Assembly: GCF_002849855.1 (NCBI RefSeq)
Contig: NZ_CP018617.1
Coordinates: forward strand, 806,001 to 870,000
Length of the DNA stretch: 64,000 bases
Origin: Vibrio azureus
GTDB taxonomy: Bacteria; Pseudomonadota; Gammaproteobacteria; Enterobacterales; Vibrionaceae
Reading direction: 5' to 3'
Shown: positions 33,363 through 41,705 of the stretch, piece after piece
Position numbering within the stretch: position 1 is the first letter of the stretch
Layout of the letters: each line of letters opens with the position of its first letter
Notes under the pieces: generated by a model
The model's input: the letters and a program-made list of their open reading frames with translations, nothing else
Database searches by the model: none
What the model was told of the DNA's origin: nothing
Translations under genes and position numbers: made by a program

Positions 33363-33426
33363 AACACCTTAGGTTGTTTTTAATCCTACAACTGATTCTT
33401 TTAGCATGTCAACACCTAAGGTTGTG
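33363..33426 (-). promoter_or_regulatory. OL-type operator pair
   Basis: Two near-identical 14-mers, ACACCTTAGGTTGT (33364-33377) and ACACCTAAGGTTGT (33412-33425), lie 48 nt apart just before the leftward 87-aa gene. Related sequences occur between cI and cro (34165-34254). Left and right operators around the repressor gene are the lambda layout. Confidence 0.7.
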
Positions 33427-33437
33427 TTTTTGGATAT

Positions 33438-33467
33438 AAAAAAACCCGCACTGGGCGGGTCATTTTT
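33438..33467 (-). terminator. Terminator after cI
   Basis: The stem ACCCGC / GCGGGT is flanked by A and T tracts, 12 nt after the end of the repressor gene on the minus strand. Confidence 0.65.
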
Positions 33468-33479
33468 ATGTCTTAAGGT

Positions 33480-34145
33480 TTAAATATCCATAACTACTTG
33501 TTTGACATAACCAATTATTCGGCAGTTACCACTGATTGATATCGGGTCGTACTTCGGGTTCAACGGTAATAAATATTTCTGAGGGCCATCGATTTCAAGT
33601 TTCTTTATTGTTGCCTCTGGTGCGTCGTTTAATATCGCGACAACTATCTTTCCGTTGTCTGGGCTGCTACATGGCTCGACTACAATGACAGAGCCTGCTG
33701 GGATAGAAGGATAACCGAAAGGGTTAGTCATTGAGTTACCCGTCACCCTCATCGCAAAGGCTTTTTCTGATACCTTAACTGATGTGATTTGTTGATCAAA
33801 GTCCTGGTCTTTATCATGTATTACCTTCGCCCAGTCTCCAGCTTGTGCTTGGCTCAATATTGGCAAGGAACGAATCCCACTGGTCATCACCATTGCAGTA
33901 TTGGAAGGACTTGTATGGTCTTTGTTACAGACTGCTAGGTTATCATCCTGAGGCTCTAACCCTTGAAGCCAAAGTGCACTGCATTTAAGAGCGCTAGCGA
34001 GCTGTAAGATATTACGAGGCTTCAACGTTCTACCATCTTCAATTTTATGAATAGACTGCTGGGCAACTCCGACTCTTTCAGCTAACTCAGACTGAGAGAG
34101 GTTGAGTTCTTTTCTACGTTGCTTAACTCGGTCAGCAAAACTCAT
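33480..34145 (-). CDS. Prophage CI repressor (unit 2)
   Basis: The 221-aa protein has an N-terminal helix-turn-helix (SQSELAERVGVAQQSIHKIE, about 17-36) and a C-terminal S24 peptidase domain. Cleavage site SQAQA-GDW lies at 102/103, serine 138 in VTGNSMTNP and the base lysine in EATIKKLE (~181). It should keep the prophage silent by binding the ACACCT-AGGTTGT type operators on both sides and cleave itself during the SOS response. Unlike the unit 1 repressor it keeps the Ala-Gly site. It is divergent from cro. Confidence 0.92.
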   Translation of the reverse strand: MSFADRVKQRRKELNLSQSELAERVGVAQQSIHKIEDGRTLKPRNILQLASALKCSALWLQGLEPQDDNLAVCNKDHTSPSNTAMVMTSGIRSLPILSQAQAGDWAKVIHDKDQDFDQQITSVKVSEKAFAMRVTGNSMTNPFGYPSIPAGSVIVVEPCSSPDNGKIVVAILNDAPEATIKKLEIDGPQKYLLPLNPKYDPISISGNCRIIGYVKQVVMDI

Positions 34146-34163
34146 TCGTACTTCCTATAACAA

Positions 34164-34254
34164 AAAAACCTTTCGGTGTTATCTAATTATCACAACAAAA
34201 TGTGTTAATTGACAAACATCTTAAGTTGTAATTTAATGAGACAACATAAGTTGT
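34164..34254. promoter_or_regulatory. OR-type operator region between cI and cro
   Basis: Repressor-type sites are seen at 34216-34229 (ACATCTTAAGTTGT), at 34241-34254 (ACAACATAAGTTGT) and, less well conserved, at 34165-34179 (AAACCTTTCGGTGT region). They share the half-site GTTGT/ACAAC with the OL pair. Both divergent promoters should lie here. Confidence 0.65.
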
Positions 34255-34273
34255 TTTGGGTTGAGAGGGAACG

Positions 34274-34477
34274 ATGTCAGCCATTGAGAGAGCTACTGCA
34301 ATTCTAGGAGGTCAAACATCACTAGCAAAGCTTTTAGGTGTAAGCCAATCCCATGTTTGGAATTGGATCAACCGAAAGCGTCAGGCGCCAGCAAAATATA
34401 TTCGAGCAATTTCAAAGGCAACAGGAGGTCAAGTATCAGTGAATGAATTATTAACTGACCATGAAGATATTAAATGA
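34274..34477 (+). CDS. Cro-like regulator (YdaS type)
   Basis: The 67-aa protein is a single helix-turn-helix domain (GGQTSLAKLLGVSQSHVWNW, then INRKRQAPAKYIRAI) of the Cro/YdaS type, divergent from cI. It should compete for the operators and push toward lytic growth. ATG 34274 follows GAGAGGGAACG. It is intact, while only a possible stub remains at the same place in unit 1. Confidence 0.85.
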   Translation: MSAIERATAILGGQTSLAKLLGVSQSHVWNWINRKRQAPAKYIRAISKATGGQVSVNELLTDHEDIK

Positions 34478-34536
34478 AATGCGTTAAGGGATCGAATTAC
34501 CCACATTCTGGATAAAAAGCCAGTAAGGAAGGAACC

Positions 34537-35085
34537 ATGCAACCCAGTTTAAAAAGTGTTATGCATAACGCGGTCGTCGCTTGGCGTACCGAGGCCACGA
34601 AAGAACAGATTGCGGAATACATCTCACGTTTCTATCACAAGATGAAAATTTTTGAAGAGGAAGATTGCCAACGGCAACACTTACTTAAAGTCCCATCAGC
34701 ATTAAACAACTCAAACAATACCCAAAATCTATTTAGATACATCAGCAGAACAAGTCCAGAAGCGAAAGCGAATGTCATGGATCTGCTCCCCGCCATTATT
34801 GCCGCCATGCCCAAACAAAGAGCCACCGCTGCACTAAATCAGTTCCTTAATCCACTTGGCTATTCAGTCGCAGCCATTGGCTCAAGTCACGCTATGGCGA
34901 ACCGTGATCAACTGTTGGCCGATTTCAGCAAAGAATCTTCAGAAGCCCTTCGCTCAGTACTGTTACTGAGTGAGTACGCTTCGACGGATCAACTTCGTAA
35001 CGCTTACCGAGAGTTACAAGAGAGTGTCGGCTCTCATGAACCCTTACTCAAATATTTAGAGACATTAATGGTGCAGAAGGGCTAA
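34537..35085 (+). CDS. Phage regulatory CII-family protein (unit 2)
   Basis: The 182-aa protein (ATG 34537 after AAGGAAGG) matches the CP76/CII regulatory family of P2- and lambda-like Vibrio phages: QPSLKSVMHNAVVAWRTEAT, a leucine-rich helical C-terminal half, and an end with EPLLKYLETLMVQKG. It likely supports repressor synthesis or replication control. It is preceded by the small CTGG...CCAG hairpin. The unit 1 copy is truncated after ~70 residues. Confidence 0.75.
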   Translation: MQPSLKSVMHNAVVAWRTEATKEQIAEYISRFYHKMKIFEEEDCQRQHLLKVPSALNNSNNTQNLFRYISRTSPEAKANVMDLLPAIIAAMPKQRATAALNQFLNPLGYSVAAIGSSHAMANRDQLLADFSKESSEALRSVLLLSEYASTDQLRNAYRELQESVGSHEPLLKYLETLMVQKG

Positions 35086-35141
35086 CCCCCTGAATGCGAT
35101 TAATCACCACGCTAATAAGCAAAACAAGAGAACTTTGTGCA

Positions 35142-35201
35142 ATGAGTCTTTCTTATCAAAATTATGAATCTGCATTGAATGCGGGTAGGAGAGCCAGATG
35201 A
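35142..35201 (+). CDS. 19-aa leader peptide coupled to the O gene
   Basis: ATG 35142 opens a 19-codon frame (MSLSYQNYESALNAGRRAR) whose TGA overlaps the O start (ATGA, 35198-35201). The same peptide with small changes ends just before the O gene in unit 1 (MSLSYQNYNSALNARREA). Conservation of sequence and overlap in both units suggests it serves translational coupling. Confidence 0.5.
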   Translation: MSLSYQNYESALNAGRRAR

Positions 35202-36076
35202 GTATGCTTCTTACCGCTCAAGCCATGCAGTTAAAAGTCGGCAATGCGACCCGCAAACTCGTCTTGCTGAAGCTCGCAGATAACGCCAACGACAATGGTG
35301 TGTGTTGGCCATCTTATGAATACATCGCTGATATGTGCGAAGTCAGCCGCCGAACCGTGATGCGCCACATCAAAACATTGGAAGAAATGGGGTTGGTTTC
35401 AGTGAGTTCTCGTAAGGGAGAAAAGGGCAATTCGACCAATGTTTATCAGTTACATTTAGGGGGTGACAAATTGTCCTCTCCTAGTGACACACGATCACCA
35501 GGGGGGGTGACACAGGATCACCAACCTAGTGATCCTGTGTCACCCGGAATCAGTCATAGAACCAGTCATAAAGAACCTAAAAAAAATAAACAAAAAAAGT
35601 CTGCTGAATTTGAATCTTGTTTTAGCCAAATTTGGGCGGTATTCCCCACCAAAAAATCCAGGAAAAACGCGTTAGCAAAATTCATCAGCATCGTGAAAGC
35701 GCAGAGTGAACCTCCAGAAGTATTCACCGAGATGCTTTGCCAAGATATCGAAACCCGGGTGGCCAATCGGCAATTTGGTTTCGACAGGCTTCACCTAACG
35801 ACCTACTTGAATCAAGAGCGATGGAACGACGATCATGAAATCAACCAAGCAAGCCACGGAGGCGCAGAGTCACATGCACAGCGATTGGAGCAGCTTAACG
35901 CCGATTTGCTCGCCCGTTACGGCCACACTGCCACACCAATTCGACAATCAAATTTTGCACCTGAGTGTGGAGGATTGGATCCAAGCGAAGTTTGTGGAGG
36001 GATTTGGCACGAAATGGATTTACAAGGCACTCCCATCGACCTGGATTCAAGCGATTTCCACGATGTCAGTGACTGA
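35198..36076 (+). CDS. Phage replication initiator, O-type (unit 2)
   Basis: The 292-aa protein has an N-terminal winged helix (ANDNGVCWPSYEYIADMCEV, RRTVMRHIKTLEEMGLVSV). A polar linker rich in repeated TCACCAGG/GATCACC DNA, possibly origin iterons (35495-35545), follows, and then a C-terminal domain (WAVFPTKKSRKNALAKF, LHLTTYLNQERWND). It should bind the phage origin and recruit the P protein. Its last ~80 codons overlap the P gene in another frame, longer than usual for O-P pairs. Confidence 0.8.
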   Translation: MSMLLTAQAMQLKVGNATRKLVLLKLADNANDNGVCWPSYEYIADMCEVSRRTVMRHIKTLEEMGLVSVSSRKGEKGNSTNVYQLHLGGDKLSSPSDTRSPGGVTQDHQPSDPVSPGISHRTSHKEPKKNKQKKSAEFESCFSQIWAVFPTKKSRKNALAKFISIVKAQSEPPEVFTEMLCQDIETRVANRQFGFDRLHLTTYLNQERWNDDHEINQASHGGAESHAQRLEQLNADLLARYGHTATPIRQSNFAPECGGLDPSEVCGGIWHEMDLQGTPIDLDSSDFHDVSD

Positions 36077-36482
36077 CATTCGAAGAGCGATGAGCCAAAC
36101 GCTCTTGAAAGGGGATGCGTGGCCGCCAAGCTTACCTGAGTTCATCAACATGGGGCGAGAAGTGCTAGTCGATGTCGATGAAGCCTTCACTCGGATGCTG
36201 CACGGAATGCCAAAAGGGGACATCGAATACTGGGCCTCGCAAGAAATCGGTTTTATTTGTCGTACACAACTGCGTGAACGAGAAGCCAGAGCCAAGCATC
36301 GTAAAGTGCTGAGCAAGTATGCTGAAAAGGCGAGAGCAGGGGCATTACCCGCAAGAAATTCCCTACGCTTAGTGGACAAAACGAATGTAAAACCCATCAG
36401 TGAAATCACAAGACCTGACCCAAGCATGTTTGATAAAGACTCGGTGTTTGCAAGAGTCGCTGCAATGGGGGCTAGGGCGTAA
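35835..36482 (+). CDS. Replication protein P-type helicase loader (unit 2)
   Basis: The 215-aa product shows the P-family core: VEDWIQAKFVEGFGTKW, IRRAMSQTLLKGDAWPPSLP, EFINMG. The C-terminal tail VARVAAMGARA-like is shared with the unit 1 fusion. It should bring host DnaB to O at the origin. The start could be 35835 or 35874; either way it overlaps the O gene by more than 200 nt. The stop overlaps the Q gene's ATG (TAATG). The central part is absent from unit 1. Confidence 0.8.
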   Translation: MKSTKQATEAQSHMHSDWSSLTPICSPVTATLPHQFDNQILHLSVEDWIQAKFVEGFGTKWIYKALPSTWIQAISTMSVTDIRRAMSQTLLKGDAWPPSLPEFINMGREVLVDVDEAFTRMLHGMPKGDIEYWASQEIGFICRTQLREREARAKHRKVLSKYAEKARAGALPARNSLRLVDKTNVKPISEITRPDPSMFDKDSVFARVAAMGARA

Positions 36483-37069
36483 TGAAATTGGAAAGATTAC
36501 TGGCCAAATTCAACGTAAAAGGGATGAACTACGACCCATCGAGCGGTGGGAAAGGTCTCATTTCACACGAAGAACAGTTGGCCATCGTCGGTGCAGTCTG
36601 GAAGGAATCGCCAATTGGATTTTTAGTGTTATTCGTAGAGTGCCTGCAAGATAAAACTGCACTTCACAAGCTGTACCAAGCCACTTTGCTTGAAGCGAAA
36701 GCCCTGATGGATAAATGGCGTGGCCCATACGCGGAAAACGCCCTTCATGCACTCGTATCCACAGCCATTGCAGAAGCCACGCAGCAGTCTGGCCAAATTT
36801 GCCCAGAGTGTAATGGCAGCGGAAAATACATTGCCAAAAACCGAGCCAGAAGGACCTGCCCATGCTGCGACGGTGGCCGTATAAGTTGGACCCAAGAAAC
36901 CCGTTTCGCTTTTTTCTGCCAAACCTTGCCCGTTACCTTTTCACGTTTTAAAAGGTACGAACCTATTGTTGGTAAGTTGGTAAAGTATTTAGTTGATAAA
37001 CGCAATGCAGCGACTTTGGTGTTACAGGGAAGGTGGAAGCAAGAAGAGGCAGTAGCGAAGGAGTTATAA
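36482..37069 (+). CDS. Q-type antitermination protein (unit 2)
   Basis: The 195-aa protein is a close copy of 10804-11391, with the zinc-ribbon centre CPECNGSG...CPCCDGGR. It is followed by three terminator hairpins (37317, 37419, 37564) and then the cargo and lysis genes, the expected stage for Q-dependent read-through into late genes. It starts within the P stop codon. Confidence 0.85.
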   Translation: MKLERLLAKFNVKGMNYDPSSGGKGLISHEEQLAIVGAVWKESPIGFLVLFVECLQDKTALHKLYQATLLEAKALMDKWRGPYAENALHALVSTAIAEATQQSGQICPECNGSGKYIAKNRARRTCPCCDGGRISWTQETRFAFFCQTLPVTFSRFKRYEPIVGKLVKYLVDKRNAATLVLQGRWKQEEAVAKEL

Positions 37070-37316
37070 GCTTAGGTATAACTCCTCAATGGTGCTTCGC
37101 TGATTAAGTATGTAGACAGGATTTAGTCTTCTAGGTAGTCAGTCTTTACTTCTAAATATGGATTGTCTTAAAGTCCATAGAATAAAAAGAGAAGTTTGAA
37201 AAATTAATCGCTTAACTGTGACATAGCCCTTTGCAGCCATATAACGTTGGGTAGTATATTGACGTGGCATTGATGTACTTTTTGAAGTACTTTCTACATT
37301 AGTAATCTTTTCATGA

Positions 37317-37349
37317 CCAGCCAATAACCATCTTGGCTGGTTTTTTTTT
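37317..37349 (+). terminator. Strong terminator (tR'-like)
   Basis: The stem CCAGCCA / TGGCTGG is followed by nine T residues. It is the first terminator downstream of Q and a natural target of antitermination. Confidence 0.8.
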
Positions 37350-37418
37350 ATTACCAGTTGCTAAAGTATGAATGGGAGACTAGGCTGTAAAAGTAGAGTT
37401 TATACTCCGAGCCACTTT

Positions 37419-37450
37419 CCTTAGCTTCCAGTCGTAGCTAAGGCTTTTTT
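37419..37450 (+). terminator. Second strong terminator
   Basis: The stem CCTTAGCT / AGCTAAGG has a 9-nt loop followed by CTTTTTT. It lies 70 nt after the first terminator. Confidence 0.8.
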
Positions 37451-37556
37451 CTCTTATCTCGTTAATTCAGCCAGTGTCGAAAAGTCCATAGTTTTAAAAC
37501 GTTAACCTTCCTGGCTTCCTTCTTTTCTTGAAGAATTCAACAAAACACTTGCGCGC

Positions 37557-37592
37557 AAAAAAAAGCCCAATGGAGTAGACATTGGGCTAAGT
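37557..37592 (-). terminator. Minus-strand terminator
   Basis: The stem AGCCCAAT / ATTGGGCT is preceded on the plus strand by A8, giving a T tract on the minus strand. It would stop leftward transcription coming from the cargo genes toward Q. Confidence 0.7.
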
Positions 37593-37883
37593 TTACGTAG
37601 CTAACAGTGACAGTAGTGAAAAGTCTGGGGAGACTTTCCAGATACTCAAAAACTATAGTCAATGCCTTTTAAAAGATCCCTTTTGGGATACTAAAAACAT
37701 CACTCTTCGAGAATAAATTGAAAAAATGTGATGAGTTGCAAATTATCGCGGTGCTTAAATCATTGGATTCAGAAGTGACGCCTACGTAACCTCAAATTAT
37801 GGAAAAGTAAGTTTTAGAACTGTTAATTTCCAACCATTCACATATGCCATAATTTGCACATAATCGTAAATAGAGACAAATAT

Positions 37884-38354
37884 ATGCCCCCAAGTCATGA
37901 TCAAGACATACACCAATGTATTGAAGAAATATTAATAAAAAGTCCTTCTGCTTCGTCTTTTACCTTGCGTCAAGAAGTTAAAATGAGTGTTCAAGGTCAA
38001 TGTCAGTATCATCACCTCCTGCCATTCTATGAAAGTGGCCTTGTCAATGACCGAGCAGATATTTATCGAGAAATCCAACTCATGCTGGATAAAGGGTATG
38101 GGTTCACATTGATTGCCAAATTGATTTCGTGTGATCGATTTAATTACCTGCAGGTGGCGCAAATTCTGAATAGATTAGCAAGAGGACTGAACCATCTTGA
38201 ACAAGCAAGAAAATGTAAGCTCCTCTCTTTTGGCTTTAAAACGGTCAATGACTCAGATGAGCAAGCCCGGATCATGACACATCTAAAAAATAAAGGGCAT
38301 CGTTTAACCGATGTGTGGCAAGTGATTCATGATGAACGCAATGGAGAGATTTGA
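37884..38354 (+). CDS. Unknown helical protein, first cargo gene (156 aa)
   Basis: ATG 37884 is preferred over TTG 37854. The soluble, helical product has two similar segments: REIQLMLDKGYGFTLIAKLI and ARIMTHLKNKGHRLTDVWQV, both following the pattern x-L-x-x-K-G-x-x-x-T-x-h. This suggests an internal repeat such as a degenerate helix-turn-helix pair. I do not recognise the family. It is the first gene after the late-control terminators and could be a regulator of the cargo, which is inference. Confidence 0.5.
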   Translation: MPPSHDQDIHQCIEEILIKSPSASSFTLRQEVKMSVQGQCQYHHLLPFYESGLVNDRADIYREIQLMLDKGYGFTLIAKLISCDRFNYLQVAQILNRLARGLNHLEQARKCKLLSFGFKTVNDSDEQARIMTHLKNKGHRLTDVWQVIHDERNGEI

Positions 38355-38464
38355 CGAAAGACGAGCTTGTATCCTAGGAGACACATTTGAATGAAGCATA
38401 AATCAATAGCCATATGAGCTAAAAGCCACTTTGCTGCAATCGTCCTAGGATATTCGTTTAATAA

Positions 38465-38704
38465 CTAGTCATAAAAGGGGGGGTAAAGTGTGTAGCCATC
38501 TCTAAAACTGACTGAATGAACCCCTTTCTCATTCAGTAACCTCCTGTGCTCATGCATCAATTGCTGGTGATTGAAATCGCAATAGAGATGGATGTCAGAG
38601 TGTGACTGATTACTATGATAAATGTCTATGAGCTCTGTCAAAGAGACTTCCAATAATTCTAGCTCTTCAATATACAACAATGGGGGGGCAAAGACTTCTT
38701 CCAT
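38465..38704 (-). CDS. Small acidic protein, unknown (79 aa)
   Basis: The short product begins MEEVFAPPLLYIEELELLEV, contains a histidine-rich middle (HSDIHLYCDFNHQQLMHEHR) and ends FRDGYTLYPPFYD. There is no signal peptide or membrane segment. It lies 110 nt upstream of the end of nothing else on its strand, so it is probably monocistronic. Not recognised. Confidence 0.4.
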   Translation of the reverse strand: MEEVFAPPLLYIEELELLEVSLTELIDIYHSNQSHSDIHLYCDFNHQQLMHEHRRLLNEKGVHSVSFRDGYTLYPPFYD

Positions 38705-38873
38705 GTTCTTACCTCGGTCAATAAAATCATTAGAAAAATAGACGACCTGTTGTTAAACGAGCGTGATGTAGCGCATAATTTTTGTTGCAAATTAACAAGT
38801 CTATGAATGATAGATGAAAATATTTTGATGTGGCCGTCGCTTCAAAACGACGGCCAGAGCAAGACGCTTTAGA

Positions 38874-40457
38874 CTAGAAATCCGCTTGCAGTGATACCCC
38901 AGAGTAATCTGAATAGGCATTCAGCATAATGTGGTAACGCCCTGTTTCTGAATTATTTATTGTGCAAGTTTCTCGATTTCCTAGTTTATAGGGGCGGCAG
39001 TCCCAAGTCTGTTTTGTCGGCTTATCCCCAAATTTTAGGTACATATCTGCATCGCCGTTGCCGCCGATCATCAACACATTTAAGGTGGTGCCTTTTACTA
39101 AATCAACATAGAAAAACTGCTGCTCACCTTTCGGAGCACTCAGATTGTGAATGGGTACACCGGACAGTAATTGCTGGTCTGGAGAAGGGGTCGGGGTAGG
39201 CTTGTTACAATCAACCTTACAAGCGTCATCAGATAAGCTGTAGAGTAATTTATTAGCCGTATTACGGTTATCTGAAACTTTGTTGTCACTGGCGCGAGCG
39301 ATCAATCGCTCCGAGACTTGTGCTGGTAAAAGGGTCTCATCTTCTTGTAAATACAATGCTGCTACACCTGCTACATGAGGTGTTGCCATTGAGGTGCCAC
39401 TAATCGTCCTATAACCGCCATCGAACCAAGCCGATTTAATGCCAGAGCCCGGTGCAAACATATCAACACATGAACCCCAGTTAGAAAAGCTTGAGCGTGA
39501 GTCATTTCGGGTCGTTGACCCAACCGTAACGCCTGGCTCGACACGTGCTGGAGAGCCATTACAGGCGTCTGCATTTTCATTACCCGCAGCGAGCATGTAA
39601 CTAATCCCAGACTCAATAGATTTCTCTACGGCATTATCCAAAGCCAGAGATTTTCCACCACCGAGACTCATATTGGCCACCGATGGTCCGCTTGCGTGTC
39701 CTGTCACCCAATCCACGCCAGCTATCACTCCGGAGGTGGAACCTGAGCCACTACAACTTAAGACTCTGACCCCAACCAGCTGAATGTTTTTTGCCACGCC
39801 GTATTGTGCGCCACCAATCGTACCTGCTACATGGGTTCCATGGCCGTGACAGTCAGAAGTATCATTATCCTTATCCACTGCATCATAACCTGAAATGGAA
39901 CGGCCACTGAATTCTTCATGTTCATTGTTAATGCCGGTATCAATGACGTAAGCGGTCACACCCGTTCCATCATACTGGGTTGTATATTGGCTATCTAACG
40001 GCAAATCACGCTGATCGATGCGGTCGAGCCCCCAAACTGCGTCGTCTTGAAGGAGAGAAGGCGACAAAATTGGCCCCAATTCGATGACTTTATCCTGTTC
40101 AATAAAGTCAATACGTGGGTCCATACGAAGTACATTAAGCTGATGAGTGTCTAATCTGGCAACAAATCCCCCCATGGAATGGTCAAAAATTTGCTCTATA
40201 TTGATGGATAAATCTTGGGCGACATCATTAATGACTTGATGAGTGAACTGTTTTAGCTCAATGGAGTTACTTTCTATGACACCTGGCAGCTTGAGAGAAA
40301 CAATGTACTGTCCAGGGATCCCGCTGCTCGCAGGTGCTAACAGTAGAGGCGCCTTATCTTCCTTAGTTCCATCGAAATGTTGAGTGAAACCAGCATTTGC
40401 ATAAGTTAAAGTTATGGCGGTGAGACCACCGATTATAGATATTTTCAGCATATTCAT
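38874..40457 (-). CDS. Secreted S8 (subtilisin/proteinase K-like) serine protease
   Basis: The 527-aa precursor has a signal peptide (about 1-22, end YANA), an I9 inhibitor propeptide (GQYIVSLKLPG to PRIDFIEQD), and a proteinase-K-like catalytic domain. Its triad is Asp173 (AYVIDTGIN), His206 (CHGHGTHVAGT) and Ser356 (SGTSMATPHVAG), with oxyanion Asn293. A proline-rich linker and a C-terminal pre-peptidase (PPC) domain (VDLVKGTTLNVLMIGGNGDA) follow. This is the layout of Vibrio alkaline serine exoproteases. It should be exported and cleave proteins outside the cell. It sits inside the prophage between Q and lysis, facing away from the late genes, with its own promoter region upstream. Confidence 0.93.
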   Translation of the reverse strand: MNMLKISIIGGLTAITLTYANAGFTQHFDGTKEDKAPLLLAPASSGIPGQYIVSLKLPGVIESNSIELKQFTHQVINDVAQDLSINIEQIFDHSMGGFVARLDTHQLNVLRMDPRIDFIEQDKVIELGPILSPSLLQDDAVWGLDRIDQRDLPLDSQYTTQYDGTGVTAYVIDTGINNEHEEFSGRSISGYDAVDKDNDTSDCHGHGTHVAGTIGGAQYGVAKNIQLVGVRVLSCSGSGSTSGVIAGVDWVTGHASGPSVANMSLGGGKSLALDNAVEKSIESGISYMLAAGNENADACNGSPARVEPGVTVGSTTRNDSRSSFSNWGSCVDMFAPGSGIKSAWFDGGYRTISGTSMATPHVAGVAALYLQEDETLLPAQVSERLIARASDNKVSDNRNTANKLLYSLSDDACKVDCNKPTPTPSPDQQLLSGVPIHNLSAPKGEQQFFYVDLVKGTTLNVLMIGGNGDADMYLKFGDKPTKQTWDCRPYKLGNRETCTINNSETGRYHIMLNAYSDYSGVSLQADF

Positions 40458-40844
40458 TCCTTGATTGAAAAAAGCCGCCCCTTCAACCTGTTATTAAAGG
40501 AGGTGCATATTGATAACTACGACTACTAAAATCTATATCAATAAGTGCGTTTTAATTCGATGACTTTGCCGCTTTTATCCAAAATACGACCAGTAATAAA
40601 ATACTCTGTAACAAAATGTAACAAGAATAAGGTTCACGAACGTCGGAGATAGAGTGAATAGGGGGAGTATTGAGGTTGGGAGGGCCTTAGAGGCTACGCA
40701 AAAGGAAAACCGAATAAGAGTTGTGATGTAGCACACATAAATACTATTCTGTTTGGTATTTTAATAACGAATCTGAGAAAGCGAGCTAGTCTGTTTGTGT
40801 AAGCTTTTTCTCGGTAGTTTTAGCTTGCACTACTCATACGACTT
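40458..40844. other. Protease promoter region
   Basis: A non-coding stretch between the protease and a small peptide gene. It must hold the protease promoter on the minus strand. I see AT-rich sequence but no certain promoter boxes or binding sites. Confidence 0.4.
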
Positions 40845-40976
40845 TCAACCTATTTGCAATACGACTTTGCCCGGCGTTACCTTGAATGCGCTGGGCTTCT
40901 TTTTTGTTGAAGCATTGTGTCGCTTTGCTCCGATTTCCTGTTCAATCTCAGCTAGCTCATGGCGTATTTGTTCCAT
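40845..40976 (-). CDS. Short coiled-coil peptide, truncated copy (43 aa)
   Basis: Start 40976 has AGGAGTAGG upstream. The peptide begins MEQIRHELAEIEQEIGAKRH, nearly the same as the start of the 72-aa protein at 44330-44548. It then diverges into a basic, probably frame-altered end. Its start and leader lie within the direct repeat that flanks the PARIS-like genes. It may be a decayed copy. Confidence 0.45.
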   Translation of the reverse strand: MEQIRHELAEIEQEIGAKRHNASTKKKPSAFKVTPGKVVLQIG

Positions 40977-41105
40977 TTTCCTACTCCTTTTCAATTCATT
41001 GCCTGAAACAAACCTACCATTTTGATTACCAAAATTACTATTCACAGAAAAAGCTTTGCGTGAGGTGGTCTGTATCGATCAAACCTTACGGAAAGTGACT
41101 ATAGA
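40931..41105 (-). repeat. Direct repeat left of the PARIS-like genes
   Basis: It matches 44503-44728 in the same orientation. It covers the start of a short coiled-coil gene, its ribosome site and leader, and ends near CTTACGGAAAGTGACTATAG. The other copy has an extra ~50 nt in the leader. The two copies enclose 3.4 kb of cargo. Confidence 0.75.
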
Positions 41106-41107
41106 AA

Positions 41108-41416
41108 TTATAATTCTTTAAGAATAGGACTTTCAGGGTTGGTCTCTTCCAGTATTTTTACAATTTTTTCGAGCAGTTTATCTTCTTCATTTGAATAGAA
41201 TTCTTTTTTAATTTTAATTGTTGTATCGACTAGTTCATTTGTCTCAATTTTAAAGCCTAACCCTTCAAATGTACCTCCACAAAGTAGAAAAACAATGACA
41301 AATGGGAGAAGGCTACCAGTTAGACCTAATTCAATAACCCCCATAGCATCATTTTTCAAATAAAAAGTGACCATAGAAACAGGTTGCCGAAACTGTAATA
41401 AACTATTTAAAATCAT
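41108..41416 (-). CDS. Single-span membrane protein, unknown (102 aa)
   Basis: The product has one hydrophobic segment (LGLTGSLLPFVIVFLLCGG, about 30-50) and a charged helical C-terminus (KEFYSNEEDKLLEKIVKILE). There is no good ribosome site, and the start is uncertain. It lies directly inside the left flank repeat, downstream of the nuclease gene on the same strand but 290 nt away. It could be an accessory part of the system; not recognised. Confidence 0.4.
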   Translation of the reverse strand: MILNSLLQFRQPVSMVTFYLKNDAMGVIELGLTGSLLPFVIVFLLCGGTFEGLGFKIETNELVDTTIKIKKEFYSNEEDKLLEKIVKILEETNPESPILKEL

Positions 41417-41705
41417 ACGGTGAGGTATGTTGTTTTTTGTGGGAGAGTTGGTATAGATGGCATGTTATTTTAGCCGAGGTTTAGAGGACGGTAGTGTTTG
41501 CCCTTTTCCAGTTAGTACTTTTACTCATTCAAAACCTGTTAATGTGCGTTTGTCATACTAAAAGTTATCCAAATTCAGTATATGCCGAGATTATGCATCA
41601 AGAGACGTTTCAACTTCTCAATACCACAACTAACTTACGGATTTTTTGAAGCTTTAGAAAATTGCGCTAGTTATAAAATCCAGCGCAACTAAAGTTAATT
41701 TAAAT

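Larger units (their letters stand above)
37070..37883. other. Late control region after Q
   Basis: No gene is visible in these ~810 nt. The stretch contains two strong plus-strand terminators and one terminator working on the minus strand. By analogy with lambda the late promoter, Q-binding site and tR' should be here; I cannot point to the promoter with confidence. Confidence 0.5.
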
